A model generated the notes under the pieces. The model saw only the letters and a list, made by a program, of their open reading frames with translations, had not been told where the DNA came from and made no database searches. Both the position numbers and the translations under genes were made by a program. From positions 1 through 43,863 of the forward strand of contig CAJFHC010000001.1 of assembly GCA_904378045.1 (NCBI GenBank): DNA of 43,863 bases, written 5' to 3'. The first letter of the stretch is position 1; each line of letters opens with the position of its first letter. Source of the stretch: Candidatus Metalachnospira gallinarum. Lineage in GTDB: Bacteria; Bacillota; Clostridia; Lachnospirales; Anaerotignaceae. This document shows, in pieces, positions 33,660 to 41,858 of the stretch.

Positions 33660-33701
33660 TATAATATAGAATATTATACGATAAATTCAAACGACAGTCA
33701 A
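33660..33701 (-). promoter_or_regulatory. Promoter of the IclR gene with an overlapping palindrome
   Basis: On the minus strand TTGACT (33701-33696) is 17 bases from a perfect TATAAT (33678-33673). TATAATATAGAATATTATA (33660-33678) is a perfect inverted repeat with 8-base arms that covers the -10, a likely autoregulatory site. Confidence 0.75.
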
Positions 33702-33734
33702 TGAAAGAGGAAATAAATTGTAAATATATTTCCA

Positions 33735-34439
33735 TTAGTCAGAGCCGTAGAAGTATTCCAGTATGCCTTTATATATCGCCCAGGCCGTCTTTTGCTGATA
33801 TTCCCCGGAGTTTAGGGACGCCTCCTCGGAAGGGTTGCTCAGGAAGCCGCATTCCACGATTATTGAAGGCATATTTCCGCTTTTCAGCAGATAATAGCTG
33901 TCGTTTGGTTTTGGCTGTCTTTTATTTGACTTATCAAGGGTATTTTTGAGGGAATCCTGTACGCACCGGGCGAGCCGCTCCCCTTCGGGGCTCTCGCTGT
34001 AGTAAAACACCTGCGCTCCGCTTACTCCTGCGCCGGAATATGAATTTTGATGCACGCTTATGGAAATATCCGCTCCGCTGTCCTCTATAAGGCTCCTTCT
34101 TTTTGACATATCCTCTTTTTTGGTCGTTCCGAGGGCTGAATCATCGGTTCTTGTCATTATGACATTGGCGCCGCTCTGCTCAAGATACTGCTGCAAATAT
34201 GAGGCTATGCTAAGATTTATGTCTTTCTCGTCCTCGCCGCCGGAACCTTCTTTTCCGGGGTCAAAACCGCCGTGGCCAGCGTCTATGACGATTATTTTGT
34301 TCTCTACGGGCAGCATTACCTCCGCCGACGGGCCGCGCTCAAATACCGCGGGGGATAGGGCTGCGGCGGAAAGCAGGGCAATAAGGAGAGAATTTTTAAC
34401 CCGATCGATGTCTATGGAGAGAAAAAACAAGACGTTCAT
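33735..34439 (-). CDS. N-acetylmuramoyl-L-alanine amidase, CwlD-like
   Basis: A zinc amidase that cuts between muramic acid and the stem peptide. With ATG 34439 it has 234 residues. A hydrophobic N-terminal segment (KNSLLIALLSAAALSPAVF) should anchor or export it. The Amidase_3 domain has the ligands, counted from the TTG at 34448: H59 (VIDAGHGGFDPG), E73 and H133 (SVHQNSY), and the catalytic E199 (IIVECGFLSNPSE). The start is uncertain: AAAAGG abuts ATG 34439 and no good site serves TTG 34448. The size and single domain match CwlD, which prepares muramic lactam in spore cortex, but vegetative roles are possible. Confidence 0.9.
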   Translation of the reverse strand: MNVLFFLSIDIDRVKNSLLIALLSAAALSPAVFERGPSAEVMLPVENKIIVIDAGHGGFDPGKEGSGGEDEKDINLSIASYLQQYLEQSGANVIMTRTDDSALGTTKKEDMSKRRSLIEDSGADISISVHQNSYSGAGVSGAQVFYYSESPEGERLARCVQDSLKNTLDKSNKRQPKPNDSYYLLKSGNMPSIIVECGFLSNPSEEASLNSGEYQQKTAWAIYKGILEYFYGSD

Positions 34440-34557
34440 CCTTTTCAAATACTTTTATATATGGATATGTTAAGTTTATATGGGCTATACTTACAAAAAT
34501 TTTAAAGAAATTTTGTGAAACTTTAAAGATTTTATTTTATTTTCACGTTTTATGATG

Positions 34558-34563
34558 TATAAT
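34558..34563 (+). promoter_or_regulatory. Candidate -10 element of the AEC-DUF4430-ECF operon
   Basis: A perfect TATAAT lies 62 bases before the AEC gene. The -35 is poor in a T-rich run. Confidence 0.4.
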
Positions 34564-34624
34564 AGACGGAATGTAATTAAAAATTATTCGGGTTTTTCAT
34601 ATAAGCCCGGGAAAGGAGAATGTA

Positions 34625-35536
34625 ATGGAATCAGTCATCAAAATGGTGAATTTACAGCTTGTACTGCTGTCCATACTTGTGATCGGTATTATTTGCAGCA
34701 GGCTGAAAATCGTGTCAAAGGAAGGGCAGGAAAGCCTGTCGAACCTTCTTTTGAACCTTGTTCTGCCCTGCAATATCATCGCCTCATTCTCGTCCCATGT
34801 GGAGAGCGATAATATGGCAAGGAATCTTGTGCTTGCCCTTGTAATATCGGCCATAATACAGGTGCTTGCTGTGGCCTTCGGCGGAAAGCTGTTTAAAAAG
34901 TTTCCAAAAAACGAGAAGGATGTAATGCACTACGGACTTATATGTTCAAATTCCAGCTTTATCGGAATGCCCGTGGCTGAAAATATTTACGGAAGCCTGG
35001 GCGTTGTGTATGTTTCCATGTTCCAGCTTCCCATAAGGATAACCATGTGGACCTCCGGACTGGCGCTTTTTACTAAGGTAGACAGAAAGTCGGCCATAAA
35101 GACAATACTTGTCCATCCCTGTATCGTTTCAATGGCGATCGGAATCATTATAATGATTTTCTCACCTCCGCTGCCGGGATTCGTGACATCGACCATTGAC
35201 TATTTGAGCAAATGCACCATTCCGCTTTCCATGCTCATCATCGGATGCATACTTTCGGAATGCAGCATAAAAGAGATATTTGACAGAAGCGCCGTTTATT
35301 TTTCGGTAATAAGGCTTGTTATATTCCCTCTGGTGATATTTGTCATACTCAAGGTGCTCGGCGTTGACGACGTGCTTCTTGGAGTATCCGTAATAATGTC
35401 GGGAATGCCCGCGGGAAGCACTACTGTAATACTTGCCGACAAATATGACGGCGACGGACACTACGCGTCGAAGGTAATGTTTGTTTCTACGCTGCTTTCA
35501 ATGCTGACCATACCGCTTTTGTGCGCCATAATATGA
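34625..35536 (+). CDS. AEC family permease (auxin efflux carrier type)
   Basis: A 303-residue membrane protein with about ten hydrophobic segments. Typical features are NLLLNLVLPCNIIASF, GLICSNSSFIGMPVAENIYG and the C-terminal MSGMPAGSTTVILADKYDG (about 260-278). Bacterial AEC proteins move malate, malonate or other small carboxylates. GGAGA precedes the ATG. It is first in a three-gene string with a DUF4430 protein and an ECF substrate-binding subunit, which is a curious combination since an ECF system is itself a permease. Confidence 0.88.
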   Translation: MESVIKMVNLQLVLLSILVIGIICSRLKIVSKEGQESLSNLLLNLVLPCNIIASFSSHVESDNMARNLVLALVISAIIQVLAVAFGGKLFKKFPKNEKDVMHYGLICSNSSFIGMPVAENIYGSLGVVYVSMFQLPIRITMWTSGLALFTKVDRKSAIKTILVHPCIVSMAIGIIIMIFSPPLPGFVTSTIDYLSKCTIPLSMLIIGCILSECSIKEIFDRSAVYFSVIRLVIFPLVIFVILKVLGVDDVLLGVSVIMSGMPAGSTTVILADKYDGDGHYASKVMFVSTLLSMLTIPLLCAII

Positions 35537-35558
35537 TTTTTGATTTTCGGAGGATATT

Positions 35559-35963
35559 ATGAGAAAGAAAAGTTTATTGGTTCTTCCCGTCATAGCCGTT
35601 CTTATAGTCATTATGCTGGCCATATACGCGTCTAACAGACCCGAACCGTCGGAAGGCTCAAAGTCAGTCGGAATAACCGTAATAGACGATGAAGGCGGGG
35701 AAAGCCAGTATTTCATCGCCACGGACGCGCTGTATCTCAGGGAGGTTATGGACGAGCTTTCAGAGGAGAACTCTGACTTCACATACGGCGGCGAGGAAGG
35801 CGAGTACGGATATTATGTAAATGAGGTCAACGGCGTTGAGGCTGACAATATGAGCGCTTACTGGGGATTTTACATAAACGGGGAATATTGCAGCTACGGT
35901 ATCGACAGCCAGCCCGTAAGCGACGGCGATATTTTTGAGATCGTCTACGAGGAGATAAAATGA
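35559..35963 (+). CDS. DUF4430 domain exported protein
   Basis: A 134-residue protein with an N-terminal membrane anchor (LLVLPVIAVLIVIMLAIYA) and an outward DUF4430 domain, a fold like the C-terminal beta domain of cobalamin-binding transcobalamin and intrinsic factor. The pattern ALYLREVMDEL, then GYYVNEVNGVEAD, then YWGFYINGEYCSYGID and SDGDIFEIVYE, is characteristic. GGAGG precedes the ATG. Its stop overlaps the next start in ATGA. It may capture a ligand and pass it to the ECF protein encoded next. Corrinoid binding is only suggested by the fold. Confidence 0.87.
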   Translation: MRKKSLLVLPVIAVLIVIMLAIYASNRPEPSEGSKSVGITVIDDEGGESQYFIATDALYLREVMDELSEENSDFTYGGEEGEYGYYVNEVNGVEADNMSAYWGFYINGEYCSYGIDSQPVSDGDIFEIVYEEIK

Positions 35964-36457
35964 GAAAAGTAACCGCCCTTGACGTGGCAACGATAGGAAT
36001 AATGAGCGCCACTCTGAGCGCGGGAAAGACGGCGCTGGCGTTTTTGCCAAACATAGAGGTCGTTTCCCTGCTGATAATATTTTATTCCATCTATTTCGGA
36101 AGAAAGGCCATAGCCGCGGTATTCGTTTTCATAGCCGCCGAGTGCCTGATTTGGGGCATGGGGCTTTGGACGGTGATGTATGTTTACGTCTGGCCGATTC
36201 TAACTGTTTTGGCTATGGTGTTCCGCAAAAGGGAAGGGGCGCTGTTCTGGGCGGCCTTCTCCGGAATATTCGGCTTGGCCTTTGGAGGCCTGTGCTCGCT
36301 TGTATATCTGTTCGCTGGAGGATTTAGAACGGCCTTTGGATGGTGGGTAGCGGGAATACCGATGGACATAACCCACTGCATAGGAAATTTCGTGCTGATG
36401 CTCGCACTCTATAAACCGCTTAGAACGGTTATGGACAGAATAACACATAAAATATAA
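35960..36457 (+). CDS. ECF transporter S component
   Basis: A 165-residue membrane protein with about five or six hydrophobic segments, the size of ECF substrate-binding subunits. The start KVTALDVATIGIMSATLSAGK has the A-x-x-x-A pattern near the first helix that contacts EcfT. FGWWVAGIPMDITHCIGNFV is the conserved late segment. The energising EcfA and EcfT genes are not in the window, so it would use a shared group II module. It is translationally coupled to the DUF4430 gene. Ligand unknown; I see no cobalamin riboswitch upstream. Confidence 0.85.
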   Translation: MRKVTALDVATIGIMSATLSAGKTALAFLPNIEVVSLLIIFYSIYFGRKAIAAVFVFIAAECLIWGMGLWTVMYVYVWPILTVLAMVFRKREGALFWAAFSGIFGLAFGGLCSLVYLFAGGFRTAFGWWVAGIPMDITHCIGNFVLMLALYKPLRTVMDRITHKI

Positions 36458-36471
36458 TTTCAAGGCGCATC

Positions 36472-36494
36472 CTTTTTGGACGTGCCTTAATTTT
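36472..36494 (+). terminator. Weak terminator after the ECF gene
   Basis: AAGGCGC (36472-36478) can pair with GTGCCTT (36482-36488) only partly because the loop is small; AATTTT follows. Confidence 0.4.
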
Positions 36495-36496
36495 CA

Positions 36497-36527
36497 AATA
36501 AAAACGCGCCCCAATAAGGGGGCGCGC
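36497..36527 (-). terminator. Displaced terminator of the nucleotidase gene (hairpin with U-tract)
   Basis: On the minus strand GCGCGCCCCCTTATTGGGGC pairs within itself and is followed by GTTTTTATTT. It lies beyond the inserted element, about 245 bases from the stop codon it presumably served. Confidence 0.7.
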
Positions 36528-36744
36528 CAGCGTGTCGAAAAAGTCCTTTGGGACTTTTTCGAGTTTAAATTAAGGCAATAAATCCCTATTTCTGCGGAAA
36601 GCCCTGAACTTTGTCAGGGCGCAGCTCGGCGGAAATGAATTCCGCCTGCGGATTAAACTCGGGCCACCCTTTGTGTCCCGAACCCTTCCGCTCACAATGG
36701 ATTAGTTTTTTGACAGTCTGACGCGCCCCAATAAGGGGGCGCGC
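36504..36744. repeat. Terminator-inserted MITE-like element, copy B (long form), with flanking direct repeats
   Basis: The core, 36528-36720 (193 bases), has ends CAGCGTGTCGAAAAAG and, on the other strand, CAGACTGTCAAAAAAC, an imperfect terminal inverted repeat. The flanks 36504-36527 and 36721-36744 are identical over 24 bases and each is a GC-rich stem-loop (CGCGCCCC...GGGGGCGCG). Only the copy at 36504-36527 has a U-tract on the minus strand. The core holds stems of 12, 7 and 7 base pairs, including GCCCTGA/TCAGGGC, which copy A lacks. Relative to the gene it terminates, it points the opposite way to copy A. Confidence 0.88.
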
Positions 36745-36772
36745 ATATATGCTGATTTTATGTAAATTTCTT

Positions 36773-38674
36773 TTATTTGATCACAAGCTCCTGACCTATG
36801 GTTATAATACCGGGGTCAGCGATCTGGTCTTTGTTAAGCTCATAAATGCTTGACCAGAGTTTTCCGTCTCCAAGCTGTTCTTTAGCGATCTTCCAAAGGT
36901 TGTCGCCTGCTTTAACAACATAAGTTCCCTCTGCGGGTTTTTCAGCATCAACAACGGGTTCCTCAGCGGGTTCCTCCACAGGTTCCTCTGCGGGCTCTTC
37001 CGTGGGCTCCTCAACGGGCTCTGTAACGGGAGCCTCGCCGATTATCTCAATGCGTCCCTGGGGCTCAGCGTACTGTTCGCCGATAACTCCTCCGAGTGAG
37101 TTTACATACTCGATAAGGCAGTCATAGTCAAGAACTTCCGTATCGCAGAAATATGTATTGTTTGTAAGCTGGTAATAGGAGTCTCCTCCTTCGCCCTGGA
37201 AGCTGTTTACGGCAACCGTATATTCGGCTTCAGGATCGAAGGGCTGTCCGTTAACGGTCTTGATAGTTACTCTGCTGCCGGGGTTAGCGGGAATAGCATA
37301 TGTTGAGTCTGTATAATTTCCTGCGCTTTCAAAAGGAACGCTTATGTCAAGAGTGAATTCGATGCCCGCTACCTGAGGGAATCCTCCTACAAGCTCGGGA
37401 GTCGTTGCCGTTGAAGCCTCAAGTATCTCAAGAAGCTGGGCTCCGGTTATTGTAGCGAAGCAAACCGTATTTCCATAGGGGAATACTTCGATAAGGTTGT
37501 TCATAGAGATGTCGCCGGGCTCAACAGAAGCTCTGATACCGCCTCCGTTGGAGATAGCGCAGTCTACGGTAACGCCAAGATCGTGCTCCTCAGCGTATTT
37601 TCTTGCCGTGTAAAGATAAGCGTCAGCAGTGAAGTCGCCGAGGTTTGTCTCCTGTCCGCGGACAAATTCTCTCTCTCCCTGAAGAGGCACTTCTGTTTTA
37701 GCGAATACCTGTGAGTAAGCTGTATTAACTTCCTCAGCGTCTGCTGCAACTTTTGCGGCGAGCTCAGCGTCATAGCTGTTGATTCCTGCTGCGTAATCAG
37801 CGGCTGAGATAAGTTTTGCCTCGGAAGTATTGTCGGCCTCGTTTACAACAACTGTTCCGACATAGGCAAGAGCCGTTCCTGTGCTGACAACCGTTGTCTC
37901 TCCGACCTTTTCGCCGCCGTCCATAACAGTATGGCTGTGTCCGTCTACGATAAGGTCTATGCCTTCAACCGCTGCGGCAAGCTCCGTTGAGCGTCTGCCT
38001 TCGCTTTCGGGATCAACTCCGAGGTGGGTAAGGGCGATGATATAATCGCAGTCCTGAGCCTCAAGAGCATCGACCTGCGCCTGAGCTATATCAAACATTT
38101 CCTGTTTGTCTGCGAAAGAAACAAGATTTACGTTGCTGGGGCTGGCCTTTGTCATTGTTTCAGCCGTTCCGAGACCGAAAACGCCTACTTTGTATCCGTC
38201 AAAATCGAATACGGCGTTGGGCTCAAAGCAAGACTCTCCGCTTTCTTTATATGTAATATTGGCGTTAAGAACTTTAACTCCGGCGTCTGTAAACGTCTTT
38301 ACATTGTCAAGAAGCGAGTCGAATGAATAGTCGAACTCATGGTTTCCGAGCGTGATTGCATCATATCCTGCGTCAATGATGTAATCAACGGCATTTTTTC
38401 CCTCATAGTAAACAACAAGGGGAGTACCCTGGCCAAAGTCTCCGGCGTCAAGAAGAAGAACGTCGGCTCCCTGAGCCTCGTAATAGTCCTTAAGGCCCGC
38501 AACTCCGGAAATACCGATGGATGACTCGGAAGTTTCAAAATAACCGTGCATATCGTTTGTGTGGATGACTACAAGACTGCCATCCATCGACGGCGTTTCC
38601 TCGGCCATTGCCGGAACGGAAAGACCGAATACCATAACAGCCGCCGTAAGAACAGAAATAAATTTCCTCTTCAT
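36773..38674 (-). CDS. Secreted 5'-nucleotidase/metallophosphatase with LysM domain
   Basis: A 633-residue exported enzyme that releases nucleosides and phosphate from extracellular nucleotides. After a signal peptide (1-24) comes the metallophosphatase domain: HTNDMHG with D41 and H43, LDAGDF, LGNHEFD with N111 and H112, THLG and DGHSHT. The 5'-nucleotidase C-terminal domain follows (about 330-525; NGGGIRASVEPGDI and FPYGNTV). A linker of EEPAEEPV repeats leads to one C-terminal LysM (YVVKAGDNLWKIAKEQLG and on), which should hold it on peptidoglycan. AGGAGG precedes the ATG. Codon use suggests strong expression. Its terminator was split by the element downstream. Confidence 0.94.
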   Translation of the reverse strand: MKRKFISVLTAAVMVFGLSVPAMAEETPSMDGSLVVIHTNDMHGYFETSESSIGISGVAGLKDYYEAQGADVLLLDAGDFGQGTPLVVYYEGKNAVDYIIDAGYDAITLGNHEFDYSFDSLLDNVKTFTDAGVKVLNANITYKESGESCFEPNAVFDFDGYKVGVFGLGTAETMTKASPSNVNLVSFADKQEMFDIAQAQVDALEAQDCDYIIALTHLGVDPESEGRRSTELAAAVEGIDLIVDGHSHTVMDGGEKVGETTVVSTGTALAYVGTVVVNEADNTSEAKLISAADYAAGINSYDAELAAKVAADAEEVNTAYSQVFAKTEVPLQGEREFVRGQETNLGDFTADAYLYTARKYAEEHDLGVTVDCAISNGGGIRASVEPGDISMNNLIEVFPYGNTVCFATITGAQLLEILEASTATTPELVGGFPQVAGIEFTLDISVPFESAGNYTDSTYAIPANPGSRVTIKTVNGQPFDPEAEYTVAVNSFQGEGGDSYYQLTNNTYFCDTEVLDYDCLIEYVNSLGGVIGEQYAEPQGRIEIIGEAPVTEPVEEPTEEPAEEPVEEPAEEPVVDAEKPAEGTYVVKAGDNLWKIAKEQLGDGKLWSSIYELNKDQIADPGIITIGQELVIK

Positions 38675-38805
38675 ACTTATCCTCCTTTTTTAAACAGCCC
38701 GCTTAACCAAGCGGTGAGAACAATTAACTGCAACTATATTTTAACATAAACGGCGGCGCTTTGGAACAGGATTATCAAAAAGAGCCGTATATTTTTTGTA
38801 ATACA

Positions 38806-38827
38806 AAAGCCCGTTTTCACAGGCTTT
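38806..38827 (-). terminator. Weak terminator overlapping the end of the YfcE-like gene
   Basis: AAAGCC and GGCTTT pair across a ten-base loop; the minus-strand continuation TTGTATT is a poor U-tract. Confidence 0.35.
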
Positions 38828-39323
38828 TAATTTTTCTTATTCCTTCTCTTGAATATTCCATTACGGAAGCCGTTATTTTTCCTCCCTCGACAGTCAGAAA
38901 TCCGAAGGTCAGTCCGCTTCCGCCTCTGGGAAGAGATATGCTTCCGGGATTCATTATTATTATTCCGCCTTCGTTTTCGAGATACGGAACATGTGTATGG
39001 CCGAAAAGAGCCACATCGGCCTGCTCCTGGGCGGCGGTATAGTAGAGGACATCGGTATTCCAATATACCTTTTGCCTGTGGCCGTGGGTCATATATATAC
39101 GTTTTCCCGCAAGGGAGACTGTACGCTCAAGAGGATACAAAGAGTCGTAGTCGTTGTTTCCGCGGACCTGAAACAGCGGCTTTCCAAGCTCGCGCAGCGC
39201 CGCGGTGTCCTCGGTGCAGTCGCCAAGATGTATTATACAGTCTATCCTCGAAAGATATTTTTTTGTCAGATCTTCCATCAGTGACACGCGGTCATGGCTG
39301 TCGGAAAAAACAATGGCCTTCAT
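38817..39323 (-). CDS. YfcE/MJ0936 family metallophosphoesterase
   Basis: A 168-residue cytoplasmic phosphodiesterase. The motifs are FSDSHDR (D and H ligands), HLGDC, GNND, YMTHGH and FGHTHVP, the ordered metal ligands of the family. AAAGGAG is eight bases before ATG 39323; six codons further left start with TTG and overlap that site, so they are rejected. Its start lies one base past the stop of the upstream rdgB gene. This rdgB-yfcE pairing is very common in Firmicutes, often downstream of rph. Confidence 0.92.
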   Translation of the reverse strand: MKAIVFSDSHDRVSLMEDLTKKYLSRIDCIIHLGDCTEDTAALRELGKPLFQVRGNNDYDSLYPLERTVSLAGKRIYMTHGHRQKVYWNTDVLYYTAAQEQADVALFGHTHVPYLENEGGIIIMNPGSISLPRGGSGLTFGFLTVEGGKITASVMEYSREGIRKIKSL

Positions 39324-39324
39324 A

Positions 39325-39918
39325 TCAAATCTCCTTTTCAAGTATGGCGACCATTTTTCTTAAAGCCTTGCCCCTGTGGCTTACTGCGTTCTTTTCCTCA
39401 GGAGTAAGCTCGGCGCTGGTTTTTCCGGCGGGAGGAAAGAAAAATATCGGATCGTAGCCGAAGCCGCCGTTTCCGGCAGGAGCGAAAGCGATGCGGCCCT
39501 CCATTGTGTCCCTTACCGTTATTACCCTTCCGTCGGGAAAGGCAGCCGCCACGGCGCAAACGAATCTTGCCGTGCGCTTTTCCTCGGGCACGTCTTTAAG
39601 ACGCTCGATTATCATTCTGTTCTTTTCTTCATAGGGAGTGTCATGACCGAGATATCTGGCGGAATATATGCCGGGCTCGCCGTTAAGACAGTCTATTACA
39701 AGGCCGCTGTCATCCGACAGGCAGAGACATCCTGTGTGATCCCTGACGGTGCCGGCCTTTATGGCGGCGTTTTCCTCGAATGTAGTGCCGTTTTCCTCGA
39801 TATCTATATCTATTCCTGCTTCCTTCATGGACATTATCTCTACGTCCTTATGGGCAAGGAGAGCGCGGAATTCCTTCATTTTTCCCTCGTTGGTTGTGGC
39901 GATTATTATTTTCTGCAT
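39325..39918 (-). CDS. rdgB: XTP/dITP diphosphatase (non-canonical purine NTP pyrophosphatase)
   Basis: A 197-residue Ham1/RdgB enzyme that hydrolyses XTP and dITP to keep deaminated purines out of DNA and RNA. Motifs are IIIATTNEGKMKEFRALL, SDDSGLVIDCLNGEPGIYSA (quoted in full at 20), GNGGFGYDPIFF and LTPEEKNAVSHRGKAL. AGGAG lies before ATG 39918; two extra codons from a TTG are rejected. It is co-transcribed with the YfcE-like gene. Confidence 0.95.
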   Translation of the reverse strand: MQKIIIATTNEGKMKEFRALLAHKDVEIMSMKEAGIDIDIEENGTTFEENAAIKAGTVRDHTGCLCLSDDSGLVIDCLNGEPGIYSARYLGHDTPYEEKNRMIIERLKDVPEEKRTARFVCAVAAAFPDGRVITVRDTMEGRIAFAPAGNGGFGYDPIFFFPPAGKTSAELTPEEKNAVSHRGKALRKMVAILEKEI

Positions 39919-40118
39919 AAACAAAACTCCTTTCTGATACAGAATTATAGCAGATGGCGGCTTAAAATATCAAGTTCACGGGATTACAATTTTTTATTAA
40001 CCTAATTTTTAATATTTGTTCATACACTGTTCAAAAATGAGAATTATAATTCAAACCATAGAAAAGATATATAAAGTCAATAAGCCGAAGGGCTTTAAAT
40101 ATTCAAGGAGGCAGTTTT

Positions 40119-41627
40119 ATGAGCTGGTATGAGGAAACATCAAAGAATAACGGAAATGATAACAACAATGGTTCAGGAAGACCGGAAGAAAATAATAATG
40201 AAGAAAGAACGGTCAACTCAAAAGGATATATCGATGCTGACGATCCTGCGGGCAGAACGGAAAACGCCTATGACAGACCGTTTGAGGGAACCGCAAGGGA
40301 GGAAATAGGCAATTCCGCTAAAAAAGCCGAAAGCGTCGACAGTCATACGCAGGGCGAAGCGGAACATAATGTAAGCGGAGGCTCCGAACCCGGAAAAAAC
40401 GGAGATAAACCGCCATATTATGAAGTAAAAGTAAAATCAAAGAAAAAGGGAATGACCTTCGGAAAGGTCGTAGCCGTCTGTCTTGTATGCAGTCTCGGAC
40501 TCGGAACGGGACTTGGAGCGGGATACGGCATCGCCAGAGCGGCGAGGGGAAACAGCGGCAGCGTATATGACGGAGTGCTCACGACAACGGCGGCGGCCGT
40601 GTCATCGGTAAAATCAGATACGGCAAGCGACGCTATCTCATCAGTATACAGCGCAGTGGTCAGCATAACATCCACCGTTGAGGGCACGGCCAACTACGGA
40701 CTTTATTCCGTTCCGTACAGAGCGGTAAGCGCCGGAAGCGGAGTTATATTCGCCGAGGATGAATCCCTTGTGTATGTGGCAACCAACGAGCATGTCGTTG
40801 ATGAGGCGCAGAACATAGCCATCGCCTTTGACGACGCGGAGGACACGATCCCCGCCACGGTAGTCGGCTACGACTCAACTACGGACCTCGCGGTTCTTTC
40901 CGTAGAAAAGGCCGACCTTGAGGCGCAGGGAATAGACAACGTGACCATCGCCGTATTTGACGATTCCGGAAACATCAAACTTGGTGAGCCCGTCATCGCC
41001 ATCGGAAACTCTCTCGGAGAGGGCAAAACAACGACCGGCGGTATGATAAGCGCCGAAAACAAAAAGATAACTGTAGAGGGCAAGGAGCTTGAGGTAATCC
41101 AGACCGATGCGGCCATCAATCCCGGCAACAGCGGCGGCGCTCTTGTGGACTACTCAGGAGCAGTCATCGGCATAAATACGGCAAAGAAGTTCACTACAAG
41201 CAGCGGAAGCACGGCGGAGGGTGTCGGATACGCCATTCCTTCAAGCATTGCCGTTCCGATACTTACGGAAATAATGGAGACGGGAACCGTTGAAAAGCCT
41301 TATCTTGGAATAACCGGACAGGATATAACGGATCAGCTTTCAAGCCTTTACAGACTTCCCGTCGGAGTCCTTGTTACATCGGTGGCAAGCGGAGGCTCGG
41401 CTGACGAGGCTGGAATACAGCAGGGAGATGTAATAGTTTCATATAACGGAAATACCGTTCTTGATATGGATATGCTTACGGCCTATGTTTCGGAAAGCGA
41501 AGTAGGCGAGGAGGTCAGCATCGGAATTGTCAGAAACGGAGACACGTCGGTTGACGTTACGGCTGTCCTCGGAAATATAAACGCAAATGACATAAGCGCG
41601 GACGCCGATACGAAAGCCGCGGAATAA
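40119..41627 (+). CDS. HtrA/DegP-like membrane serine protease with PDZ domain
   Basis: A 502-residue surface protease of the HtrA type, involved in removing misfolded exported proteins. A long polar cytoplasmic N-terminus (1-110, rich in N, E and G) precedes one membrane helix (about 113-138). The trypsin-like domain carries the triad H225 (ATNEHVV), D256 (TTDLAVL) and S338 (NPGNSGGAL). One PDZ domain (about 400-485) includes YLGITGQDI and AGIQQGDVIVSYNG. AAGGAGG precedes the ATG. It is a single-gene unit with a strong terminator. Stress control is likely but no operator is visible. Confidence 0.94.
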   Translation: MSWYEETSKNNGNDNNNGSGRPEENNNEERTVNSKGYIDADDPAGRTENAYDRPFEGTAREEIGNSAKKAESVDSHTQGEAEHNVSGGSEPGKNGDKPPYYEVKVKSKKKGMTFGKVVAVCLVCSLGLGTGLGAGYGIARAARGNSGSVYDGVLTTTAAAVSSVKSDTASDAISSVYSAVVSITSTVEGTANYGLYSVPYRAVSAGSGVIFAEDESLVYVATNEHVVDEAQNIAIAFDDAEDTIPATVVGYDSTTDLAVLSVEKADLEAQGIDNVTIAVFDDSGNIKLGEPVIAIGNSLGEGKTTTGGMISAENKKITVEGKELEVIQTDAAINPGNSGGALVDYSGAVIGINTAKKFTTSSGSTAEGVGYAIPSSIAVPILTEIMETGTVEKPYLGITGQDITDQLSSLYRLPVGVLVTSVASGGSADEAGIQQGDVIVSYNGNTVLDMDMLTAYVSESEVGEEVSIGIVRNGDTSVDVTAVLGNINANDISADADTKAAE

Positions 41628-41673
41628 AAATATCCGAACGGCTTTTTACGGGCGGTTTGGTTTAAATATTATT

Positions 41674-41708
41674 GTGGCTTCGGGAAATACCCGAAGCCAC
41701 TTTGCGTT
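41674..41708 (+). terminator. Intrinsic terminator after the HtrA gene
   Basis: GTGGCTTCGGG (41674-41684) pairs perfectly with CCCGAAGCCAC (41690-41700), followed by TTTGCGTT, a short U-tract. Confidence 0.75.
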
Positions 41709-41858
41709 ATAAGGAACGTATGGGGCTTCTGATGTCGACCGCCGCCGGACTTCTGAAGTTTGCCGCGGTTTCACTTTTTTTTCGGCCGCCATTGTTATTG
41801 AACCTGATTTATAGTAAAATAATTAAGATATTGAATTTTGAAAAATGAAGGGAAAAGT

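Noticed and set aside
35537..35558. A cobalamin riboswitch before the DUF4430-ECF genes
   Set aside because: Only 22 bases separate the AEC and DUF4430 genes, and the AEC leader has no B12-box-like sequence.
36528..36720. A small gene inside element B
   Set aside because: Stems and stop codons fill all frames; no ORF over a few dozen codons with a start site is present.
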